DNA of 64,000 nucleotides, from assembly GCA_029962745.1 (NCBI GenBank), contig CM057154.1:15749757-15813756 (forward strand), written 5' to 3'. This DNA comes from Echinometra lucunter (Eukaryota; Echinodermata; Echinoidea; Camarodonta; Echinometridae). The notes beneath the pieces are model-generated. The model made no database searches. It was not told where the DNA came from and saw nothing but the letters and a program-made list of their open reading frames with translations. The position numbers and the translations under genes are program-made. Below are positions 33,831 through 45,907 of the stretch, one piece after another; within the stretch, counting starts at the first letter, position 1; each line of letters opens with the position of its first letter.

Positions 33831-34646
33831 GTAACCCCACCCCGAGTCACCCTGTACAATGTCACATCCTCCAGCTACAATTTCCTTTTCAGCTACAGCA
33901 TTTAAATCCCATTTCTCAAATTTTCTGCTTCACACCTGACATGATAACTCGACATGCTAGAAGAACTCGCAATGAAACTGAATTTGAAAATGAAATTTAA
34001 AGTGAATTTGAAATTTATTTCCTTATTAATGTACGGTGTTATGGCCAATGACATATGCAGGCACAATACAGTAAATACAAAATGTACTGAAATAGAAAGA
34101 CGTTGAAAAAACAATAGGGAAAGCAAGAATTACTCGCGTTGGAGACGTCAAGAACAAGATAAAGACGAGTACAGCTATTTCAAGAACATCGTTAGTATTT
34201 GACATCTATGATCAGAAAAAAATGCAGACGATAGAAAACTCGAGAAGAAATGTGGACATTGGAGCACAAATAAATTATTTTAAATTACAAAGTAGGTAGA
34301 CTGCAGTTATGTTATTTTGAGACTTCTAAAATGTAAAGTGTTTACTGTTTAAGATGACACATATCATGTCTTCCTTTTTTAATTGCTACCATATAGCTAG
34401 AAGAGACCCCAAGCATGCCAAGGGTCACAGTGATGAATAAGTTCACTTTCCCCTCTCAGGCGTAGGTGCATAATGTCAAATATACTTAATATACTTCATG
34501 TCAAATATACTTAATATACTTAATAATAATAAAAACTATATGTATATATATCGTTTTTTATACAATGTATATTACTGTTTGGTCTCAGCCTGAGAGTAAG
34601 CCCTAAAGTTAAAAATTTGTCATGATTGTATATTGTGTATTGTGTG

Positions 34647-37600
34647 CTAAACTTTGAGGCGAGCTTCATACATTTCCTCATAATACGTCATGACTCTTTC
34701 CGAACACCTGACGACATCAGCCGGTAGCTGATCACGTGATGGAATCTTGCTCGCTGGGAGGAAATGGCTACTCCTCATGGCTGTGCCATAGAAATGGACC
34801 AAATCCATGAGAAGGCTGTCGCCACAAGCTTTCATCCTATTAAGCACCTCGGTTGACGCATCCCACTGAAGTAAGCTATCTTTGTACGGCAACCCGACGG
34901 CGGCGCAGTACGCCGAAAGCGTTTCGGCAGGTTTCCTCAATAGATCGTCCCCGTCGATAACGATAGGGTTGGTATCAATATTCTCCTCTTGAATGTACTT
35001 AAAAAGATCTCTTGTTTCTTTGAAGCCGTAGCCTGGTGGGAAGAATCGGTCGTCGCGTTCGACGTCGTAGGTCTTCTCATTGGCAGCTTCACCTGTTTGT
35101 GAGAAAAATGGAAACAAATTTTAGGGCCGGCTTGCACGAGGTGTCAATTATATTGATCGCGTCATTTCCTGCGCTGTTCGAGCTTTTAGAAGGTCATTAG
35201 CCTGTACGGGAGTTACTAAAAGTAGTTGCACTGTAATTCATTTTGGAATCAATTTCACCATATAAATCTTTCATGACGCTTGGACTGCGTCAGATACGGT
35301 CAGTAATCATGGTAATAGGTCACTGAAGAGGTCCAAGCGTCAGCAAAATGACGCCTCGTGTGAGCTGAGCTTATGCCCGTTCAACAATATGCGTCGTATT
35401 GTTGAAGTAGTACTGCGTCAGCAACCGAAGCAGTCTTGACGCACCATGTGAGATTGAAGTCGCATACAAACGGTGACAAATTTAAGCAAAGTGAACAGAG
35501 CCAGCACTGATTTGGATTGTTGGTGTATGAGCTGCGGCCTTCACAGGCTGAATAGCTCAATAATGAGCAATCGAAACGACGGGTAATATACTAGTGCCTG
35601 TCCCTGAATGAAGAGCATGCACAAATTGTACATTGCACATTGATTCTTTACCCTGTCACACACACCCATCCACTTTTTTTTTAAAGAAACACACATGTAC
35701 ACGTTGGTATCAGTATGTACCTTTCATATAGCGAGATAATTCAGCCATGTACGATAAACATGATAAGAGAGTAATGTACATAAAATGGCTTGCTCATAAG
35801 TGCCATGCCGGGGATCGAACCCCGGAATCTTGCGTCTCCAGTCAAGTGCCTACCACTCGACCACGACACCTTAATATGCGACCCTGCGACCCCCACCTAC
35901 ACCTATACCGCGCGCGCGTACGCCCTCTTCACAGATACTCCAATAACAAAAACGTATATAAAATTAACCCAAAAGGATGAAAATTACAAATTTAAATAGG
36001 AAAATGTCCAATTTGCATACAAAATTAGTAATTATATATATTATTTCTCTGCGTTGCCAATTTAAGGAGACTATGATGAATCAAGATTAAATCGTTCTTC
36101 AGCCTGACGGCACAACATTCTGCACTGATAATGAAATCAAGTTTTTCAGTGCATATTTCTCTTTCTGCTTGTGGATGATGACGCTGCAAAAGAGTTACCA
36201 AAAGGAGACACTGTTAAGAGTTAATTTTATATGCCAAACGAAGTGATAGCTTCCCCCCCCCCCCCCAACAACGGATTTCCCATGGAGTATACATCACCTT
36301 CCAGCAGTCCCATTTCAGAGAACTGACTGTACATCATCTTGCGGTAGGAATAGATGGAGCGAACTGGGTGTCGAATAAGAAAGGTGTGTCGGTACCCCTT
36401 GGGGAGGTAGTCACGATACTCCTGCGTCATCGCATTACCCATGTCTTTAACTAACACGTGTTTGGCGGTAGTGGCTTCAAGACGACGCTTTACAGAACCG
36501 TATCTGCATGTGAAGTAGAAGGGTATAGGAGTTTTAAAGGGATGAATCAAGATGGTAGAACGTGGAGAGATTTTTTTTTGTCAAAACTGATTAAGTCAAT
36601 CGGTCATATAGGTCATTTTGTAATTTAGGACTGCGTCATGACCTGTAGAATCTTTGACGCGTGAAGTCATGAACGTGAATAAAATGCACAACGTTGATAA
36701 GAGGAAAAAGTCCAAATATATTATTTTCCAATATGGTGTATGAGTCTTCACAAGGTTGATTGGCGCAAGAAGTGATGCAGTCGAAAGTATACTTCCCGTA
36801 TGCCAAGAAACTTAACAACTCCCCCATTTCCGCACACACACACACGCACCCAACTGCCTATTTCCAAACTTTTGTTCGTGATTGTGAACTTTGCGAGATA
36901 TCGTCAGTTTCATGATCATGTTTCATGGTAATGGTAATGGTAATGGTAATGGTGATGGTTTATTAAAAAATTCTTTCGCAGCCAGAAGCTGAATTGCAGA
37001 ACTTTTACGAAGCATTTCAAATAGGTATGGTATACAAACATAATAATCAACAACATAATAGGATAATACTTACTAAATTAAAAGAATATGGAATTTGTAT
37101 ATTAAAAAAAGGATTTCTAAGAATCATACACATTTTTACAAATATAGACACAGTTTAACATATAAAATAGAAATTTTTCATTTAAAGCATATATGTCGTG
37201 TATATTGACCAAATTATAAGCCAAAGCGAGCGATTGGGTGCTGGAGCAGAAGGGTTTAGTAGAAATGAAAAGGAAGAAGGTCCTATAAAGAATATGAAGG
37301 GTCACCCACTCTGACTTGACACCCCTGTAACGTACACATTGAGTCCGTTCTGTAAGAAAATCAGCAATCCAGTCGATCAACGTGGGTTTGATACCAAGTG
37401 AGATCATCTTTTGAATGGCAACGGTGTGATCTATGCGGTCGAAAGCCTTGCGAAAGTCTGTCATCACAAGAGTAGACATCGCTTTACTTTTTTCTGCATG
37501 GTGATAGAAGCAGTGCAGTAGATCAACTAAACAATGTGTCGTCGATAAACCCTTTATGTTGCCAAATTGCTTGCTGTCGAGTTGCGTTCCAATGGACTGC

Positions 37601-38953
37601 ATCAGCCATTTCGATACAAAACCCTAGAACACCTTAGCAAAGGTATCAGTCAAGGAGATTGGACGGAGCTTGTCGACAGTGGTGGGGGAAGTTTTAGGTA
37701 CGGGGACAACTATTGCTCTCTTCCACTGCTATGGAACGACACCTTCAGCGAGAGAAGTACTGAAGATATGGGCCAAAGGGATACTGAGTTCACACGCAAA
37801 TTCTTTGATGATCCGACAAGGCATCATGTCCGGTCCAACAGCTTTGACAACCTTCACCTTCTTCAGCTGTTGGTAGACATGCCAAACATTCGGTTTCACC
37901 GCCACCACCACTACTACCACCACCACCACCACCACCATCATCATAATCATCATCATCATCATCATCAGGGGCGGCGTCAGGGTATTTTGATAGGGGGCAA
38001 ATGACACATGGGTGAATTTATTGACGTTTTAAATGAACAAATAGGCACTGATAGGGGTATATAGTTGCAAGCCCCAGGCCTCTCTTTTCCCACCCTCTTC
38101 TTTCTTCTTCCTCTTCTTCTTTTTTCTTTTTCTCCTCTTTTTTTCTTTTTTTTTTTAAATCACTTGAAACATATGGGGGCATTCGCCCCCGACCCCTGCA
38201 GCGCCGCCCCTGATCATCATCATCGTCGTCGTCAAATACAATCCGAAATTGGTTCCGACTCACGAGAGACGACCTTGCTCAAGTGAGCTCTTTACCATGC
38301 AATGGGTTAGGGAAGACTAGTTTTAGAGTAATTTATGCAGTAAGTATATCTTTATTTTAAAAAAATTATAATAAAAATAATAATAATAATGATAATAAAC
38401 AGAAGAAAAGGCAGAATATACCATTTTCAGTTTTAAACACCGAATTTGTGAAACATTTAGAGCGAGCCTTATGAGCTCCTAAGCCTTCCCATAACCATGA
38501 TCATTATCGTCGGCATCATCATCGCCACCACCTTCATCACTACCTTCACCACCACCATCATCATCCTCTCCCTCCTCCCCTCCTCTTCTTCCCTCTCTCC
38601 CTCCTCCTCCTCCTCCTCCTCCTCCTCCTCCTCATCATCATCAACAACATGATCAAATAGGCTATGGTTCAAACTCACGAGAGGCGATCTGGCTCAAGTG
38701 AGCTCTTTGCCATGCTATCCAGAGCTTCTTTGACCTTCTGAAAGATTTCCTCATTTCCTTCGTACTCCATGGGGATGTCGAGGTTTGTCTGAAACCTGTA
38801 CTCGTTTTTGCTGGCGTCGCAGTAGGCATAGGGTTCGAACCACAACTCCATGCCGTCTATGAAACTGAGACACTTGGCGACTGCTGTCGAGACAGAACGA
38901 GGGACGCACCAGAGAATGGTCCTACTGCCTCCGTCGCTGTTTAATGAAGACAT
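34647..38953 (-). CDS. P-loop sulfotransferase-like protein, 3 exons
   Basis: Exons on the minus strand: 38679-38953, 36298-36503, 34647-35092. GT/AG junctions keep one frame (phases 2 and 1) and give 308 aa, ending ARLKV with TAG. Such enzymes transfer sulfate from PAPS. The N-terminus TILWCVPRSVSTAVAKCL (12-29) resembles the 5'-phosphosulfate-binding loop, and HTFLIRHPVRSIYSYRKM (131-148, with R136 and S141) the 3'-phosphate-binding motif. No signal peptide or membrane segment is visible, so it is probably cytosolic. Substrate unknown. Related invertebrate and plant proteins are often labelled uncharacterised or, misleadingly, branched-chain aminotransferase-like. The start ATG 38953 precedes the P-loop by about 10 residues. 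It sits between UGT relic and TCHP with no obvious functional link. Intron 1 hosts a LINE relic and a MITE; no coding damage is seen. Confidence 0.85.
35800..35870 (-). mobile_element. tRNA-like SINE head / tRNA pseudogene
   Basis: The minus strand reads GTGTCGTGGTCGAGTGGTAG (acceptor strand and A box), CTTGACTGGAGACGCAAG (anticodon-arm-like, but one base too long), then GGGGTTCGATCCCC (perfect T arm) and CATGGCAC, which pairs with the 5' end. The misfit anticodon arm and the absence of a clear terminator argue for a SINE head or pseudogene. It is in intron 2 of the sulfotransferase-like gene. Confidence 0.6.
37302..37900 (-). mobile_element. Dead LINE reverse-transcriptase fragment (CR1/Jockey type)
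   Basis: The minus strand encodes KAVGPDMMPCRIIKEF, then WKRAIVVPVPK, KLRPISLTDTFAKVF, KQFGNIKGLSTTHCLVDLLH, STLVMTDFRKAFDRIDH and DWIADFLTERTQCVRYRGV: reverse-transcriptase blocks up to the D of the first catalytic region. A stop interrupts VVP*QWKR and another follows AKVF. The sequence leaves homology after KSEWVTL, so the YxDD box is missing. It lies antisense-free, on the same strand as the host gene, in sulfotransferase intron 1, and cannot make a functional protein. Confidence 0.85.
37898..37965 (+). repeat. (CCA)n/(TCA)n trinucleotide repeat
   Basis: CCACCACCA passing into ATCATCATC. It is the target of the MITE that follows. A second ATC/CTC-rich tract is at 38505-38642. Confidence 0.9.
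37966..38212. mobile_element. hAT-like MITE (CAGGGGCGGCG), copy 2
   Basis: Ends CAGGGGCGGCGTCAGGG and GCAGCGCCGCCCCTG, flanked by ATCATCAT on both sides; because the target is an ATC repeat, the 8-bp duplication is consistent but not proof. It is inverted relative to 32239-32496 and shares GCAAGCC(A/C)CAGGCCTCTC and the poly-pyrimidine tract. Confidence 0.8.
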
Positions 38954-40334
38954 TGGTAAAATATTCTATGATCTGATGATTCCAGAAGCTTGATTTCAAG
39001 AAAAGAAAGAAGAAAAAAAACAACAACACAGAAATCGCCCACCAACTTTGCTGCAGTTTCTACCAGTAAGGTCATGTACATCTACCGCAGACACTCTACG
39101 GTAGTCGTGGTAGTGTTTATAAAATGTACGGATTTTTCTGTCTCTGTTTTCCTGTTGGATTTTCGCCATAAAATTTCTGACTGGACAACATGCAGCTCCG
39201 TCTTTTATGGCTTTATTTCACGTTAGTTGGCACTACTAAAAAACTTCTCTGTTGAGGTCCGAAATCTTATCTCGTGCTGTCGAATCTATTTCTCATAAAA
39301 AAAAAAACCTTTCACTCGTTCTGGGACATGTTGGAGGAAGTGGCATCGTATGAATTATGATGTAAATCAGTATATTTCCGCAGAAGAAGTTGTTCTTTCA
39401 ACATGAACAAAGATGAAGACATGCAGTAACTTATTTCAAACAAAGTCCGGCTTAACAGATATAGCAAATCAGATGCAGCATGGTCTAACGCATATGTAGG
39501 CCTACATAAGATGATATTCCGAAGTGCTCTAAACTATAAGCTTCAATAGACCAGTATATTCTAAAAGAACACTACACAAATGAAATCGTGCATGGAAACG
39601 ATTTTGGATGAAAGAGTACCCGGTGTGAATGGATGAATACAAAAGCCTGGCCTTAATAATGAACTTTACAGAAGGCTATATATTTGTATAGGCTAGTGGA
39701 GCATGCAAGAATAGTTTAAACAAAATATAAGTCGTTATTTGTATTGCCATAATAATACTCTGACGTCATCACTTTAAGAGTTCTCAGTAAGCAGTTCTAA
39801 GGCTATTGCACCAGTGCAGATTCGTGCAAATTAAATTGAACAATCGTTGTAATTGGCTTTCTCCTCCACCATTGTACCAGTGAAACTAAAAAATGTGTGC
39901 TCAATTGATATCTATAGAATATTTACCAGTATCAATACTGCACTAAGGGAAGCAGAATTTAAAGAAAATATTTAAAGCGTAATATTGTCATTATTTTCTC
40001 CTCAAAATTAATTGAGCAAAAGAGTTAATACTTGTTATTCATACACTCTAAAAACTAAAATGTTGAATCAACATTTCAAAGGGTGGAGGACTGACTACAA
40101 TTTCAAAATGGTAGATTAACACTTTGAACAAACTTCTCCAAAACTTTCACCCTCTTTCACCCTCTTCCTGAGCCAACTGGGCCAATTGCAACGGTGATGG
40201 CATTGCAAGGGAAGCGGTGCATATACCAAAGAAATTATATTACTCATTTTTTCTGAAGGAAAATAATTCATCAGTATCAAATTTTTTCACACATCTAAAT
40301 GAAACTAAAACTACTAAACCTCCTTTTCGTGTTA
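38954..40334. other. Gene-free interval upstream of the sulfotransferase-like gene
   Basis: A/T-rich DNA with no protein similarity, no inverted-end element and no clear promoter motif that I can support. It should contain the promoter and 5' UTR of the minus-strand sulfotransferase-like gene. Confidence 0.5.
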
Positions 40335-41051
40335 CTATAGGCTAAATACAAGGCTACGAGCATTGTTATTTAAAATCTTTAATGATTTGACCCTTAAAGT
40401 TTGGCTCTGTCGTATTCACAGAGTAACAGCTATAAACTGTTCATTTTGCAAAAGGTCACCCGAAACTATGACAGGCCTTTCCTTTTCCTGTCATGTCGTT
40501 ACCAAATTCTGGAAGGATCTTAGCACCCTTTTTGTAGAATTTGACCTTCCAATTTTTCTTTCAGAAAATCATGTTCTTTGTGGTATTTATGAGCCTCAAA
40601 AGTCTAGAAATATCTGCATTTCAATTTCCTGTTACTGCTAGGCAAACAATATATTTTCAGATCTTTTGTCGTTTGAAGTTGTCGAACCATTTACATTGCA
40701 CAAAGGAAAGGCAAAGTAGCTAAGCACGCTGATAAATGGATGAGCAGTTTATAATTGTTTTTTTTTTATATTTCATTTAATTTTTGAATAATTTTTTTCC
40801 TTTTTCGGTCAGGTGAATGCTCTCTATTTTTGTCTGATATGCGTTGTTCACTGTTTTTTTTAAATCTTAGGTAAAAGTTATTTCTTGGTACATGGTACAG
40901 AAATTGATAGTCGTTGTTTATTTTATATATATACCAGACATGTATGCCAACGTTATTTGTATTTTATTACATGATCCGTCATACTGTTGATGTTATGTTA
41001 TACTTTATTTTGAAATGCAATGGATCAATAAAGCACAACTTAAAAAAAAAT
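40335..41051 (+). mobile_element. 5'-truncated LINE 3' end
   Basis: The plus-strand frame has INCSFCKRSPETMTGLSFSC followed by HVVTKFWKDL and ENHVLCGIYEP, a C-x2-C...H-type zinc-binding motif with trailing W found at the C-terminus of many LINE ORF2 proteins (zf-RVT). A 3' UTR follows, ending GGATCAATAAAGCACAACTT and an A-run at 41042-41050. Frameshifts after ISISCY show that it is dead. Confidence 0.75.
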
Positions 41052-41353
41052 GAAGAAAAAAACATTTTGAACATGCTGGATTCAACACTATGAAGGTTCA
41101 TAGATTTAAAAAAAATAAGATTCACAATTTTGTGGTATAGTCTGTTTCTTTTCCTCTCGATTATTAAGCAAAGTTAATCATTCCTTTAAAGAAAACACAA
41201 AACAGAAAGAAGGCTACTTGTATTGCAGTGCTTATGTTCATTTCCCTATCATTATGATGGTCATGATACTCCGTCACTATAATCAATTAACATGATATCG
41301 CCGAGTCGTCATGAGAAATTAGAACTCGAACATATTATCATTAAATTATCATT

Positions 41354-41363
41354 AGTATTATTA

Positions 41364-41418
<55 letters not shown>

Positions 41419-41652
41419 GAAAAACACAGGAGCCGCGGAGCGTTTTTGAAAGGGGGGGGGGGGAGCTGAGCATGTGAACAAGAATAATCATGCCGCGTTA
41501 TTGTATAGAGGCCAAGATGTCTACTAAAAAAAGTGGAGGGGGAGGGCTGAATCCCCCCCCCCCCCCGGCTCCGCGCCCCCCTGAAACAGGATCCAGTCCC
41601 TATAATCTTGAGAGACTTTGCTTTAACACAAAATTCGAAGTTCTATCAAGCG

Positions 41653-41737
<85 letters not shown>

Positions 41738-41850
41738 ACTATTGTTATTATTATTATTATTATCATGTATTATCATTATTTATTTATTTATTTATTTATT
41801 TGTTTATTTATTTACTTATTAATTATTTGTTTATTTATTTGTTCGGCATT
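41354..41850 (+). repeat. Cluster of microsatellites and a C/G-run repeat
   Basis: (ATT)n at 41354-41418, (TA)n at 41657-41695 directly joined to (TG)n at 41696-41732, then TTATTA and (TTTA)n to about 41850. Between them, 41428-41585 has GGAGCCGCGGAGCG and CCCCGGCTCCGCG blocks with long G and C runs, probably a small inverted-end element. 41851-42978 is A/T-rich without recognisable features. Confidence 0.8.
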
Positions 41851-42973
41851 TAAAAATACGAGAACAATACAGAATAATATGCAAATTACAGCAAGGAATG
41901 ATAAAGAAAGGACCTGGATCAGCGTTGATGGGTCTGGGTTTTGAAAAGGTTAACTAAGGTATATGACCCACAGGACTTTCTTCCCACATCCCTTCAACTC
42001 CATCTGTCCATCCAGGTCAGAATAAGAAAATTAAAAGGAATATTATTGTAGAACTGGAAAGTGGAGACATATTAGGTGCAATAAATGTGAAATGAATATT
42101 TCAAGCAATATCTCACTCAAACAAGTCATTTGAACATGTATAAGCATTCAAATATGATTGAATTTTGAACAGATGAATATAACATACCACTAGTTATCTA
42201 ATTTGTCTCCCTGACTCGAAAAGAGGATTCGGATTTCATTATTGATCAAAATACCATTAATAGACATTAATTCCTTAACAGTTGTGGAGAAAAAAATATA
42301 TATATAGTGAGACTATAACAACCGAGATGAAGAGTATCCTTGCTATTATACAAATAGAAATTATGAGTTGAATTAATGAAAGATTCTGAGTATATAATGA
42401 CATAGACAAGATCCGAATGACCAAAATAATGAAAATGAAAGTAATGCCAGAAGGATATATTGTATTTATAGTAAGCAAAATTATGCCAGGCCATCATATT
42501 TCAATCCTGACTGTTTCATTTCATACGAAAAAATTTATTTGGAATTACAAAACCTAGAAGTCAAGCCTCTTTAGTTTTTAGCTTCCTTACTTTACTCGGC
42601 AAACAATTCATTTTACGATGCAAATACCAAAATATCATTCTTAGTCTGAAGCAATTTAATTATTATGTTTAGGCATATACAAGCCACTGAAGAAGATATT
42701 GCAAAAAAGAAAAATAAAACTGAGAAGCATTTGCTAGAGTGGCAAAATATCAGTAGGTTTTTCTGCATTTCGTAATCATAATCTTTCTATATGCTACGAT
42801 TTTTTGTTGTCTGTTTGATTTTTTTTTAAAATACGGGATTTCATTTCCATGCTGTGGTATTTTGATGCACTATGTTCTGTTTGTCGGATAATCATATAGT
42901 GCGCTATACCCTGGTGGTGCCCCTTGGGCTGTCTCCGGACCGACGAGGGACCGACGAAGCCATTGCAGGAGTG

Positions 42974-42978
<5 letters not shown>

Positions 42979-43061
<83 letters not shown>

Positions 43062-43308
43062 TCTTTGTTTTTGTTTTTTGTTTTGTTTTTGTGTTCATTT
43101 TTGGCCTGTTGGTTGTCTCGCCAATGTGGCCGGAATGTGTAGATGTGTGACACGATGGTTTTTAATTTTTCGTGTTACATTGTACATGTGTGAAACAGTT
43201 TATTTACATGTAACATGTACCGTATTTACATGTGACGCATACTATGTATAATTTATGTGTTTTTTTTCTGACCAATAAAACGTATTAAAAAAAAAAACAG
43301 TATGTCAG
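42979..43308 (+). repeat. (CT)n tract followed by a retroposon-like 3' tail
   Basis: About 75 bp of CT repeats (42979-43055), then T/G-rich sequence ending CTGACCAATAAAACGTATT and an A-run at 43290-43300. The AATAAA and A-run suggest the 3' end of a LINE, but no coding remnant is seen. Confidence 0.6.
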
Positions 43309-43419
43309 TGGTATAGAAAAGAACATTATGAAATTTAAAGAAATTAAAGAACAGATAGAATTTCCCGACAAAGAAGAGTGAGAAGTTTTTAAATATTTCC
43401 AGGATATCAGATATCGTTT

Positions 43420-43500
43420 TACACCTGGGTTGAGAGTGACAAATCTAGATTAATATCACGCCAAAAAACCTCTGGTGCCCGTCTGGATCATGTATACCGC
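43420..43500 (-). mobile_element. Degraded SINE body fragment
   Basis: ACACCTGGGTTGAGAGTGAC, then AAATCTAGATTAATATC and GCCAAAAAACCTCTGGTGCC match, with many changes, the body of the SINE at 26257-26634. 43501-44629 is otherwise A/T-rich with nothing I can name. Confidence 0.55.
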
Positions 43501-44636
43501 CAACCTATAAAAAGTCACGGGAATGAACCAGGAGAAATATATGGACAATCTCTTATTTTTCATACTATTATGATTATTAGAGATTTTATTTGTGAGGCCC
43601 TCTTCCTTCTTCTAAAATCCGATGGTGATCCTCTTCAGTACATCTGATTAAAGACAGAACAAAAGTTTTCAACATACATGTATATCGGGTTTAAAAATAT
43701 TTCAGGACACCACACGGAGGTATATACCTATTAATAGATTCAATATTATGTTGCACTAAATTTGATTCGAATAAAAAAATAAAATTTTAAAAAAAGTTCG
43801 AGGGACTTGAGGTACGTGGTGCAGAATTAAAATGAAATAAAAATGGGTGTAGAAATATTATTTAAACAGAAATATCGGGATTAGAATTCTATTGACCGTA
43901 GCAGACGACGCAAGTAATACCCACCGACTCCATTATAATTTAAGCCGAATTCCTTAAGGTCGAGTTATGTTTACATGCCCGTTACAATTGCCAATCGGTA
44001 TGGATGTTGTTTTAAAACATTAAATTAAAAATTTTCATTTCATAATTTACCTCCCATCTAATATCAGTTATAATCCAATTTCAAATTTTTGATAATTAAT
44101 TTCATTTTGATAAAATTCATTTATATCGATTTCTACCCCATGAAAATTCCTTGATCAGTAAATCGGCTCTTTGCTTTCAAAATACCAGCAAGCAGCGAGG
44201 GGACAGTTGGTGGGTAATAAAAGACTCTTTTTTTTTTCTTAGCGATATATGATTTTTTGTTTGTTTTTATATGTCATGTGTAGAAATAAGTAAATCTATC
44301 TTATATCTATGATAAAATGCTTTAGTTTAAAGGAAAATGTGTACTTTTTATGCTGCACATTCGTCGGTGCCTTCTCTCTCAAACATCGCTGCGACGCTGC
44401 TATCGCCGGTCTTACACATGACTTGCTGCCGAAAGTTTCGGGTCGCCCACCTTGACTTCCGATAGTAGGATTTTCTGCGTAGTCGTGCAGTCTTGGAGAA
44501 GGTCCAAATAGTTCTCCAGACTGGAGGAAACCAACCGAAGAAGGAGAAGGTTAGCAAGTGCTATAGCCACAGGCCACATTATACACGCACGCAGGACAGC
44601 ATTCTCATGCATGAGTCATGTGAGTCATACTTTATG

Positions 44637-45552
44637 TTAGACTGAAGTGTTCTGTCTCTAACACTAGACTAACAGTCGGTGACAGTCGTCGTTGGCCTCT
44701 TGTCTTATATTGGTAGGGTCGGCACTCCTCCTTTTAGAGACAGAAGCGCCCCGAAGCGTGCGTGCAATCTCATCGTGCTGGGCAGCACAACGAGAAAACT
44801 AGACTACCTCAAATCATCGATTTTTCTCCTTTAGAAATATCATATAGATCTACACTATCATCATGATCATTGACTAGAGAGTATAGCTTACCGATTTTAT
44901 GATTTATCCCTTTTAATTCTCCATTTTCAGGTAAATCAAGGGTCCTAACATTAGTTCCTCTCTGTTGAAAATCTTGCTGCAGCCAACCTCTATATCTGTT
45001 CGCCTCCACGCTTTTCGCAGGGAGATCAGCAAATTTGCGACTCTAGCTCTCGCATTTCAACCGTATTCAGATGATCGACCAATACGAAACAATAACAACA
45101 AAAACATCGTTTTTATGTTTGTGCCCAACCGTACATGGTCAATCGTTTGAATACGGCTGGTTGAAATGTGAGGAGTCGCGAATTTGCTGATCTCCCTGCG
45201 AAAAGTGCGGAGGCGAACAGAGATAGAGGTTGGCTGCTGCAAGATTTTCAACCGAGAGGGACTAACGTTAAGACCCTCGATTTACCAGAAAATGGAGAGT
45301 TAAAAGGGATAAATCATAAAATCGGTAAGCTATATACTCTATAGTCAATGATAGTGTATAATGATATTTTTATATTCATGAATAAAGGGGAAAAATTGAT
45401 GATTTGAGGTAGTTTTCTCGTTGTGCTGCCCAGCACAATGAGATTGCACGCACAATGCTTCGGGGCGCTTCTGTCTCTGAAAAGCAGGAGTGCCGACCCT
45501 ACCATTATAAGAGGCCAACAACGACTGTTAGAGACAGAACACTTCGGTCTAA
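44637..45552. mobile_element. Giant foldback element, arms ~440 bp
   Basis: The two halves are nearly complete reverse complements: GTTCTGTCTCTAACA, TGCTGGGCAGCACAACGAG, ATCGGTAAGCTATA and CGCAGGGAGATCAGCAAATT each recur inverted, with a loop near 45085-45110. The ends are TTAGACTGAAG and CTTCGGTCTAA, flanked by a 7-bp repeat CTTTATG (44630-44636 and 45553-45559), consistent with target duplication. Both arms carry related ORFs (for example NGELKGINHKIGK and FRREISKFAT), which I do not recognise; they are probably by-products, though the conservation is curious. Confidence 0.8.
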
Positions 45553-45907
45553 CTTTATGTCCCAGCAGGCCTTAAATTTCAATAATTTTAGGGCAAGGCC
45601 ACTTTTCTATAGGGCACATTCCTATATTACAGCATAAATAGGAAGAATTAGAAAGGGCACAAAAAATCTCCAAGGCCAATGAGAGGGGCATTGAGGCCAA
45701 TCAAAAGGGCATCCACAGCCATGGCCTTGGTGGCCTTGGATTAATTTAAGCCCTGTCCCAACAAACTTCAACCTTACACTGCTAAAAAGATGCTCTTTCC
45801 ATGCTTTCCTTGTCATGCTTGTCAATCAGAATTTGAGAAAATAGTTCCGGCGCAAATCTGCTTGAATTGCGTAATCAACAGCACCGCGCAAACCATTAAA
45901 AAAAAAA

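Noticed and set aside
37302..37900. Active retrotransposon
   Set aside because: In-frame stops and loss of the YxDD region make the reverse transcriptase non-functional.
42794..43153. ORF with (RE)n on minus and (LS)n on plus
   Set aside because: Direct translation of the (CT)n microsatellite.
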